From: an uncultured Labedella sp.
GTDB lineage: Bacteria; Actinomycetota; Actinomycetes; Actinomycetales; Microbacteriaceae
Length of the DNA: 17,746 bases
Direction: 5' to 3'
NCBI GenBank assembly: GCA_934636065.1
Contig: CAKTZW010000004.1
Coordinates: 1 to 17,746 of the forward strand
The translations under genes and the position numbers were made by a program. Positions 9,003 through 14,589 of this stretch are shown piece by piece. The notes beneath the pieces were generated by a model that was not told the DNA's origin, did not search any database, and worked only from the letters and a program-made list of their open reading frames with translations. The first letter of the stretch is position 1, and the number at the start of each line of letters is the position of its first letter.

Positions 9003-9060
9003 CAGGGGCGCGTCGCCCACCCGTTCGAGGCAACCCGCTGCGGCGCCCGTCGCTCGCGCC

Positions 9061-9066
9061 TACTCT
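9061..9066 (+). promoter_or_regulatory. Probable -10 box of a leaderless DUF72 transcript
   Basis: TACTCT ends 6 bases before the GTG at 9073, so transcription would begin at or next to the start codon. No Shine-Dalgarno sequence is visible before the GTG and no good -35 was found. Confidence 0.45.
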
Positions 9067-9072
9067 GAACCG

Positions 9073-9798
9073 GTGGGAATCCATATCGGCACCTCCGGTT
9101 GGAGCTACGACCACTGGAACGGTGTGCTCTATCCGACCGCGACGCCCTCGGCGCGGCGGCTCGATGTCTACACGGCCCACTTCCCCACGGTCGAGCTCAA
9201 CGCGAGCTTCTACCGGTGGCCGTCGCCCGCAGCCTTCGCTCGATGGCGGGACCGGGTGCCCGCGGGGTTCCTCCTCTCGGCGAAGGCGCCGCGCTGGCTC
9301 ACACACGGCCGTCGCCTCCACGAGCCCGAGGCGTGGATCGAGCGCATCGCCGCGTCGTGGCACGAGCTCGGGGACCGGCGTGCCGTCCTCCTCGTGCAGC
9401 TGCCGCCCGACTTCGAGCGCGACGACGCGCGCTTGACGTTCTTCCTCGAGGCGATGCCGAGCTGGATCCGCGTCGCGCTCGAGTGGCGGCATCCGAGCTG
9501 GAACGACGAGCAGGTCTACCGGCTGCTCGAGGAGCACGGCACCGCCGTGTGCGTGATGAGCGGGGCAGGGCTCCCGTGCGTGCTGCGGGCGACGTCCGAC
9601 ATCGTGTACGTGCGCATGCACGGTCCCGACCACGAGCGACTGTACGCGGGCTCCTACTCGGACGCCGACCTCGGCTGGTGGGCGGAGCGGGTCCGGGAGT
9701 GGCGAGAGCTCGGCAAGGACGTCTACGTGTACTTCAACAACGACGGCGAGGGGCACGCGGTGCGAAACGCGCAGACCCTCTCGCGTCTCGTCGACTGA
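9073..9798 (+). CDS. DUF72 family protein (YecE-like)
   Basis: A 241-aa protein of the DUF72/COG1801 family, which has a TIM-barrel-like fold and no settled function. Family signatures are IGTSGWSYDHWNGVLYP (4-20) with the conserved GTSGW, LEWRHPSW in the middle, VYVRMHGPD and, near the end, YVYFNNDGEGHAVRNAQTL. Length is typical. GTG at 9073 lies directly before the conserved N-terminus, leaving no room for a longer leader. It is 70 bases after the ROK gene on the same strand but has its own likely promoter, and it converges on the VOC gene with 18 bases between stop codons. Confidence 0.9.
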   Translation: MGIHIGTSGWSYDHWNGVLYPTATPSARRLDVYTAHFPTVELNASFYRWPSPAAFARWRDRVPAGFLLSAKAPRWLTHGRRLHEPEAWIERIAASWHELGDRRAVLLVQLPPDFERDDARLTFFLEAMPSWIRVALEWRHPSWNDEQVYRLLEEHGTAVCVMSGAGLPCVLRATSDIVYVRMHGPDHERLYAGSYSDADLGWWAERVREWRELGKDVYVYFNNDGEGHAVRNAQTLSRLVD

Positions 9799-9816
9799 GA
9801 CACCCCTGCTGCGGCC

Positions 9817-10221
9817 TCAGGACGCCTGCGCGATGCGGATGACGTTGCCGGACGGATCGCGGAACGCGCAGTCGCGGGGTCCCCACGGCTGGTCGATGGG
9901 CTCCTGGAGCACCTCGGCCCCGGCCGCGCGCGCTCGCTCGAAGGCCGCGTCGACGTCGTCGGAGCGGAAGACGAAGAAGCCGAGCACGCCCTTCGCGAGC
10001 AGCTCGTGCAGGGTGTCGCCGTCCTCGGGCGACTGGCCCGCGTGGGGCTGCGACAGCACGAGCTCCGCCGCCGTCGCGTCCGTCCCCGATCCGAGGGTCA
10101 CCCAGCGGAACTCGCCGGAGGACACATCGCCGCGGATCTCGTAGCCGAGGGCGTCGCGGTAGAAGGCGATGGATGCGTCGATGTCGTCGACGGTGACGGC
10201 GCAGTATTGGAGGGAGATCAT
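9817..10221 (-). CDS. VOC-superfamily protein (glyoxalase/bleomycin-resistance-like)
   Basis: A 134-aa single-chain VOC protein with two beta-alpha-beta-beta-beta modules. Module one contains VTVDDIDASIAFYRDALGYEIR (read in parts: VDDIDASIAFYRDALGY) and FRWVTLG; module two contains VDAAFERARAAGAEVLQEP and CAFRDPSGNVIRIAQ. The first-strand His that binds metal in many glyoxalases is not present (SLQYCAVTV), so metal-dependent chemistry is doubtful. ATG at 10221 overlaps the stop of the AraC-type gene as ATGA. The reading frame continues upstream but the residues there are Arg/Pro-rich noise. AraC-type regulators next to this kind of VOC protein are common in actinobacteria. Substrate unknown. 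Confidence 0.88.
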   Translation of the reverse strand: MISLQYCAVTVDDIDASIAFYRDALGYEIRGDVSSGEFRWVTLGSGTDATAAELVLSQPHAGQSPEDGDTLHELLAKGVLGFFVFRSDDVDAAFERARAAGAEVLQEPIDQPWGPRDCAFRDPSGNVIRIAQAS

Positions 10222-10688
10222 GCGTCCACCGTAGGCGGGAGGGGCGCGAGTCCGCTTCTCGGATCCTGCTCGGCCGACGCGGCACGGCGGGTGCGGCGGC
10301 GGGGGCGGGTCACGGCGTGCGCGTAACGCGACGGCATGGCCTCGACGGCACCGTGGTCGCGGCGGGCGTAGGCGCTCGGCGATTCGCCGGTGATCTGCGA
10401 GAACGACGCACTGAAGGAGCCGAGGGACGTGCAGCCCACCGCGATGCAAGCATCCGTGACGGACGTCCCGGAACGCAGGAGCATCATCGCGCGCTCGATG
10501 CGGCGCGTCATGAGGTATTCGTAGGGCGTCTCTCCGTACGCCGCCCGGAACTGGCGGGAGAAGTGCGACGGCGACATGAGCGCGTGGCGCGCCAGGGTCG
10601 GCACGTCGAGCGGGCGAGCGTACTCGCGATCGATGAGGTCGCGGGCGCGGCGGAGATCGCGCAGCATCCGCAGCCGTTCGGGCGACAT
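10218..10688 (-). CDS. AraC-family transcriptional regulator
   Basis: A 156-aa DNA-binding protein consisting of the AraC double helix-turn-helix domain (about 8-110) with no N-terminal sensor domain. Helix-turn-helix 1 is in LDVPTLARHALMSPSHFSRQF; the linker block GETPYEYLMTRRIERAMMLL follows; helix-turn-helix 2 is in SVTDACIAVGCTSLGSFS, and the domain ends ITGESPSAYARR. An Arg/Ala-rich tail of about 45 residues includes a basic run RPRRRTRR. ATG at 10688 begins right at the domain; TAGGTT 6 bases upstream suggests a leaderless mRNA. The stop overlaps the VOC gene start, so the regulator is co-transcribed with it and may control this pair. Confidence 0.9.
   Translation of the reverse strand: MSPERLRMLRDLRRARDLIDREYARPLDVPTLARHALMSPSHFSRQFRAAYGETPYEYLMTRRIERAMMLLRSGTSVTDACIAVGCTSLGSFSASFSQITGESPSAYARRDHGAVEAMPSRYAHAVTRPRRRTRRAASAEQDPRSGLAPLPPTVDA
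10228..10233 (-). promoter_or_regulatory. Possible -10 box for a leaderless VOC transcript
   Basis: TACGGT lies 6 bases before the ATG at 10221 and inside the end of the AraC-type gene. Since the VOC gene can also be translated by coupling, this box may be chance. Confidence 0.2.
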
Positions 10689-10694
10689 GCCTCG

Positions 10695-10700
10695 AACCTA
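10695..10700 (-). promoter_or_regulatory. Probable -10 box of a leaderless AraC-type transcript
   Basis: TAGGTT ends 6 bases before the ATG at 10688. GAGG lies too close to the ATG to act as a normal ribosome binding site. No clear -35 was found. Confidence 0.4.
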
Positions 10701-10777
10701 CACGCCGACCGCCGCCGCGGGAACGTCGGCCTCGCGGGAACGCCGGTGCCCGCGACACTCGCCCGCGTCCCCGGACG

Positions 10778-10812
10778 TGACGAGACCCCCGGCGGAACCG
10801 GGGGTCTCGTCA
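10778..10812 (-). terminator. Perfect 15-bp hairpin, terminator of the tRNA-Thr gene
   Basis: TGACGAGACCCCCGG and its exact complement flank a 5-base loop (10793-10797). The hairpin lies 35 bases past the tRNA 3' end and before the AraC-type gene. No T-run follows in either direction, as is common for actinobacterial terminators. The DNA between it and the AraC-type gene start (10701-10777) shows nothing else recognisable. Confidence 0.75.
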
Positions 10813-10847
10813 TTCGCGAACCGATGCGGGTCGATGACCCTCATCCG

Positions 10848-10923
10848 TGGAGCCGCCTGTCGGAATCGAACCGACGACCTATTCATTACGAGTGAATCGC
10901 TCTGCCGACTGAGCTAAGGCGGC
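10848..10923 (-). tRNA. tRNA-Thr (anticodon CGU), CCA encoded
   Basis: The minus strand folds as a standard 76-nt tRNA. The acceptor stem pairs GCCGCCT with AGGCGGC, with discriminator T and encoded CCA at 10850-10848. The D arm is GCTCAGTCGGCAGAGC. The anticodon stem is ATTCA/TGAAT with loop CTCGTAA, so the anticodon is CGT, reading ACG (Thr). The T arm is GTCGGTTCGATTCCGAC. It is a single tRNA gene between the hydrolase and the AraC-type gene, with its own likely promoter and terminator. Confidence 0.97.
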
Positions 10924-10971
10924 GTCGTGCGCTCCGACCCGTTCCCGGGCTGCTGCAACACACAGTCAACG

Positions 10972-10977
10972 ATCTTA
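10972..10977 (-). promoter_or_regulatory. Possible -10 box of the tRNA-Thr gene
   Basis: TAAGAT on the minus strand lies 48 bases before the tRNA 5' end, in a short A/T-rich patch. No convincing -35 is seen at 16-18 bases. Confidence 0.4.
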
Positions 10978-10998
10978 GCGTGTCGGACGGCGAACAGG

Positions 10999-11034
10999 AA
11001 AACGGACGCGGATGTCCGCGCGGGAGGCCGCGCG
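10999..11034 (-). terminator. Likely terminator after the hydrolase gene
   Basis: Two mutually exclusive GC-rich hairpins follow the hydrolase stop codon: CGCGCGG/CCGCGCG with a 4-base loop (11017-11034), and CGCGG/CCGCG (11007-11020). The second is followed on the minus strand by TCCGTTTT. This would end the topA operon transcript before the tRNA gene. Confidence 0.4.
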
Positions 11035-12594
11035 TCAGTCGCAGGTGAGCCCGTCCTCGGGGACGGTTCCGTCGATGAGGAACGCCTCGACGGCACCGTT
11101 CACACAGTCCGATCCCTTGTTGTAGGCGGTGTGCCCCTCGCCCTCGTAGGTCACGAGGAAGCCGCTCTCGAGCTGGTCGGCGAGGGCCTCGGCCCACTGG
11201 TACGGGGTCGCCGGGTCATTGGTCGTGCCCACGACCATGATGGGGTCGGCTCCCGCCGCGTGGATCTCGTCGCGTTCGGCCTGCTCCGGGTACGGCCAGG
11301 TGGAGCACCCGATGTCGCCGTATCCCATGTACGGGCCGATCACGGGAGCGGCCTCCTCGAGCTCGGCCGCGCTCTGCCTCATGCGATCCACGTCGGCGTC
11401 GAAGGTGTAGTCGCGACAGTTGTAGGCGGAGAAGGCCTCGGTCTGGTTGTTGAGGTACTCGCCGTCCTCGTCCCGCCCGTTGTACTGGTCGGCGAAGAAG
11501 AAGGCGTACGTCGGGTCGCCCGTCATCACCTGCTCGAACATCTGCGACAGGTACGGCCAGCTCGATGCGGAGTAGAGGGGGTAGATGATCGCCGTGACGA
11601 GCGTCGACGAGCCGAGCTGTCGACCATCCGAGGCCGGCAGCGGCGAGGCGTCGACGGATGCGAGCAGCGCGGCGATGTCCTGCATCGCCTCGTCGACGGT
11701 GCCGTCGAACGGGCACTCCGAGGAGCCGAGGCAGTCCTCGAGATACGCCGCGAGCGCGCTCTCGAAGCCCACCGATTGGGCGAGGTTCACGTCGGTGATC
11801 GAGGCCGACGGATCGATGGCGCCGTCGAGCACGAGCCGTCCGGCGTGCTCGGGGTACAGCTCCGCGTAGGTCGCGCCGAGGAAGGTGCCGTACGAGTACC
11901 CGAGGTAGTGCAGCTGCTCGTCGCCCAGGACGGCCCTGAGCAGGTCGAGATCGCGCGCGGCGCTCACCGTCGTGACGAACTCGAGCGAGTCCCCGGTGTT
12001 CTCGGCGCAGGCCTCACCGAAGGCGCGGCTGCTGTCCGAGAGCTCGTCGATCCAGGCGTCGGTGCCCCGCTCGGCCTCCGGGAGGTCGTAGAGGTAGGAG
12101 TCCATCGCATCCGCGTCGAGGCACTCGACGGGCGCGGAGCGCTCGACGCCTCGCGGGTCGAAGCCGACGATGTCGAAGGAGCGCTGCAGGGGCTCGCCCG
12201 CGGCGAAGTCGACGCTGTCGGCGACGAGATCGAAGCCGGACGCCCCCGGGCCACCCGGATTCATGAGGAGGGACCCGACCGGGTCCCCCCCGGTCGCGCG
12301 CTGGCGGACGATCGCGAGCTCGATCTCGCCGTCCGACGGGTTCTCCCAGTCGAGGGGAGCGGACACGGTGGCGCAGTCGAGACCGTCGCCCTCGCACGAC
12401 TCCCACGACAGTCGCTGCTCGTAGAAGGGCACGAGGTCGTCGGCGAGATCGTCTGCGATGGGAGCCGGGGACGACGGACCCCGCGCGCCGCCGCCCTGCG
12501 GGAAGAAGGCGGTCACGCACCCCGAGAGGGTGAGCGTGAGAGCCGCGGCGAGGGCTCCGGCGGCGAGCAGGGTCCTCCGACGTGTGCGTTGCAT
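11035..12594 (-). CDS. Secreted alpha/beta-hydrolase lipoprotein (TAP/SlpD-E type peptidase)
   Basis: A 519-aa exported hydrolase resembling Streptomyces tripeptidyl aminopeptidases (Tap, SlpD, SlpE), which release peptides from N-termini. The lipoprotein signal has an Arg-rich start (MQRTRRRTLL), a hydrophobic core and lipobox LSGC with Cys26. The fold shows MNPGGPGASG (111-120, oxyanion hole), FDPRG (145-149), nucleophile Ser234 in GYSYG, Asp460 in TTNDPATPY and His488 in GEGHTAY. The C-terminal TAP-like domain and several cysteines suit an extracellular enzyme. I prefer ATG 12594, which has AGGA five bases before it. GTG 12606, overlapping the holB stop as GTGA, is the alternative and adds 4 residues. 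It appears to be the last gene of the topA-tmk-holB transcript. Confidence 0.9.
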   Translation of the reverse strand: MQRTRRRTLLAAGALAAALTLTLSGCVTAFFPQGGGARGPSSPAPIADDLADDLVPFYEQRLSWESCEGDGLDCATVSAPLDWENPSDGEIELAIVRQRATGGDPVGSLLMNPGGPGASGFDLVADSVDFAAGEPLQRSFDIVGFDPRGVERSAPVECLDADAMDSYLYDLPEAERGTDAWIDELSDSSRAFGEACAENTGDSLEFVTTVSAARDLDLLRAVLGDEQLHYLGYSYGTFLGATYAELYPEHAGRLVLDGAIDPSASITDVNLAQSVGFESALAAYLEDCLGSSECPFDGTVDEAMQDIAALLASVDASPLPASDGRQLGSSTLVTAIIYPLYSASSWPYLSQMFEQVMTGDPTYAFFFADQYNGRDEDGEYLNNQTEAFSAYNCRDYTFDADVDRMRQSAAELEEAAPVIGPYMGYGDIGCSTWPYPEQAERDEIHAAGADPIMVVGTTNDPATPYQWAEALADQLESGFLVTYEGEGHTAYNKGSDCVNGAVEAFLIDGTVPEDGLTCD

Positions 12595-12602
12595 CCTCTT
12601 CC

Positions 12603-13859
12603 TCACCGGACGGCCGACACCAGCATCGCCTCGAGGGCGAGGGCTGGAGCGACGTTCCCTTCGATCCGTTTCCGGGCCAGCGCGATCTCGTCCATGGTCT
12701 CGAGCGTGCGAGCGGGCGCTGTGGCCGCCGCCGCTCGAGCGATCTCATCGGCGAACTCGCGATTGATGACGGCCTCCGGCCGACCCAGTTGCACCATGAC
12801 GATGTCGCGGAAGACCGAGAGCAGGTCGACGAGGATCCGGTCGATGCCGTCGCGCAGGGAGCGGGTGGCTCGGCGCTTCTGATCCTCCTCGAGCGCGCGC
12901 AACTGCGAGCGCAACGCCGCGGGCACCGCTGCGCCGGGCTCCACGCCGAGCGAGCGCAGGGCGCTCTCCCGCTCCTCGGCGTCCCGCGACTCGGTGTAGG
13001 CCTTCGCGTCGTCGGTCGCGACCTCGATCATGCGGGCGGCGGCGAGGACGGCCCCGCCCGCCGACCGGATGCCGAGGGCGGTGCGCACGGTGTCGTCCCG
13101 CCGCCGACGCGCCTCGGCATCGGTCGCGAGACGGTGCGCCATCCCGATGTGGCTCTGCGCGAGCCGGGCGGCCTGCTCTGCCGTCGCCCCATCGACGCCG
13201 TCGCGCCGGGCGATGAGCTCGGCGACCTCGGAGACGTCCGGGATCCGGAGCCGCACGGTGCGCACGCGTGACCGGATCGTGGGGAGCATGTCGGTGTCGC
13301 TCGGCGCGCAGAGGATCCAGACCGTCCGCTCGGGCGGCTCCTCGAGCGCTTTGAGGAGCACGTTGGACGTGCGTTCGGTCATCCGGTCGGCGTCCTCGAC
13401 GACCATGACGCGATACCGGGCGACGGAGGGCGAGTAGTAGGAGGTCGTCGCGAAGCGGCGCACGTCCTCGATCTTGAACGAGACGTTCTCGGTCGCGAGG
13501 ACGCCGAGGTCCGGGTGCGTCCGCGCCTGCACCTGCCGCGCCGTCACCTCGTCGCCCTTCCCATCGGGGCTCATGAGGGCGGCCGCGAACGCGTAGGCGA
13601 GGTTGGACCGGCCCGATCCGGGCGGACCGGTGATGAGCCACGCGTGCGTCATCGCGCTCGCGTGGCGTTCGGGCGCCGCCCCCGCTGGGGCGCCGTCCGT
13701 GTCGCTCGCCGCGTCGGAGGGCAGCGCGTCGAGGAGTCCGCCGCCGTCGAGGGCGGAGGTGGAGTCGACGCCCGCCTCCGCGCGCGGATCGATCGACGCG
13801 GCTCGCGAGAGCTCGGCGACAGCGTCGCGCTGCCCCGTGATCTCCGTCCACACCGTCAC
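12603..13859 (-). CDS. holB: DNA polymerase III delta' subunit
   Basis: A 418-aa clamp-loader subunit that helps load the sliding clamp during replication. VWTEITGQRDAVAELSRAA is the usual actinobacterial N-terminus. A low-complexity acidic/Ala/Ser stretch (about 22-69) comes before MTHAWLITGPPGSGRSNLAYAF. Its P-loop has Arg in place of the Walker Lys, as expected for a subunit that does not hydrolyse ATP. VMVVEDADRM, SNVLLKALEEPP and PTIRSRVR follow, matching AAA+ delta' order. The four-cysteine zinc module is absent (91-118), and the SRC motif reads SRV. The start is GTG 13859 or GTG 13853; the frame is open further upstream, but that part is a shadow of tmk. It sits 91 bases after tmk. Confidence 0.92.
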   Translation of the reverse strand: MTVWTEITGQRDAVAELSRAASIDPRAEAGVDSTSALDGGGLLDALPSDAASDTDGAPAGAAPERHASAMTHAWLITGPPGSGRSNLAYAFAAALMSPDGKGDEVTARQVQARTHPDLGVLATENVSFKIEDVRRFATTSYYSPSVARYRVMVVEDADRMTERTSNVLLKALEEPPERTVWILCAPSDTDMLPTIRSRVRTVRLRIPDVSEVAELIARRDGVDGATAEQAARLAQSHIGMAHRLATDAEARRRRDDTVRTALGIRSAGGAVLAAARMIEVATDDAKAYTESRDAEERESALRSLGVEPGAAVPAALRSQLRALEEDQKRRATRSLRDGIDRILVDLLSVFRDIVMVQLGRPEAVINREFADEIARAAAATAPARTLETMDEIALARKRIEGNVAPALALEAMLVSAVR

Positions 13860-13865
13860 CTCATC

Positions 13866-13871
13866 AGCGTA
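13866..13871 (-). promoter_or_regulatory. Possible -10 box before holB
   Basis: TACGCT ends 6 bases before the GTG at 13859 in the 91-base tmk-holB gap, the only real gap in this operon. It could give a leaderless holB transcript. GATGAG between the box and the GTG may instead serve as a weak ribosome binding site. Confidence 0.3.
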
Positions 13872-13950
13872 GCCGTGACCTCCGACCTCGGCGCACCGGC
13901 TCCCCCCGACCTCGGAGGGCCGCGCCGGTCCGGGCGGAGGACGAGCGCCG

Positions 13951-14589
13951 TCAGGCCCCGAGGAGCGTCTCGACCCGCTCGCGGATGGTGCGCGCGATCG
14001 CCTCGACGGGCGCCGCCGCGTCGACGACGAGGAAGCGCTCGGGCTCCGCCTCCGCAAGCTCGAGGAAGGCCGCGCGCACGCGGGCGTGGAACTCGGACTT
14101 CTCGGCCTCGAGCCGGTCGTACCGGGTGCGGGAGCGGTCGAGGCGGAGCCGGGCGTCCTCTTCGTCGAGGTCCAGCAGGATCGTGAGGTCCGGCAACGAC
14201 GATTCCGTCGCCCAGAGCGACAGGTTGCGGATCTCCGTCGCGTCGAGCACCCGGCCGGCGCCCTGGTAGGCCACCGAGGAGTCCAGGTAGCGGTCCTGCA
14301 CGACGACCTCGCCGCGCTCGAGCGCCGGGCGCACGACCGCCGCGACGTGATGCGCCCGATCGGCCGCGTAGAGCAGGGCCTCGGCACGCGAGTCGATGTC
14401 GCCCCGGTGATGCAGGACGATCTCCCGGATGGCGACGCCGACGTCGGAGCCCCCGGGTTCGCGCGTCCGAAGGACCGCGCGGCCGCGTTCCGTCAGCCAG
14501 CTCTCGAGTAGGCCGGCCTGGGTCGACTTACCGGAGCCGTCGCCCCCCTCCAGGGTGATCCAGAGCCCGGAGGGCGGCGCGGCCGTCAC
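13951..14589 (-). CDS. tmk: Thymidylate kinase
   Basis: A 212-aa cytosolic enzyme that phosphorylates dTMP to dTDP with ATP for DNA synthesis. The P-loop is EGGDGSGKST (14-23). TREPGGSDVG (42-51) and the DRY motif in VVQDRYLDSSVAYQGAGR (97-114) bind dTMP. The lid region carries RSRTRYDRLEAEKSEFH near 152-168. Length is normal. The start is GTG 14589, overlapping the topA stop as GTGA, so translation is coupled. The topA-tmk-holB order is common in this bacterial group and links DNA topology, precursor supply and replication. Confidence 0.96.
   Translation of the reverse strand: MTAAPPSGLWITLEGGDGSGKSTQAGLLESWLTERGRAVLRTREPGGSDVGVAIREIVLHHRGDIDSRAEALLYAADRAHHVAAVVRPALERGEVVVQDRYLDSSVAYQGAGRVLDATEIRNLSLWATESSLPDLTILLDLDEEDARLRLDRSRTRYDRLEAEKSEFHARVRAAFLELAEAEPERFLVVDAAAPVEAIARTIRERVETLLGA

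Noticed and set aside
9006..9018. GGGCG-CGT-CGCCC hairpin after the ROK stop as a terminator
   Set aside because: The stem is only 5 bp with a 3-base loop and no T-run; such motifs are frequent in DNA of this composition.
13880..13920. Repeated GACCTCGG words in the tmk-holB gap
   Set aside because: Two short copies in a G/C-rich gap; no consistent stem or spacing supports a regulatory element.
13860..14387. N-terminal extension of the holB frame into tmk
   Set aside because: The extra residues are Arg/Ser/Pro noise read from another frame of tmk. The delta' N-terminus VWTEITGQ begins at the GTGs at 13859/13853.
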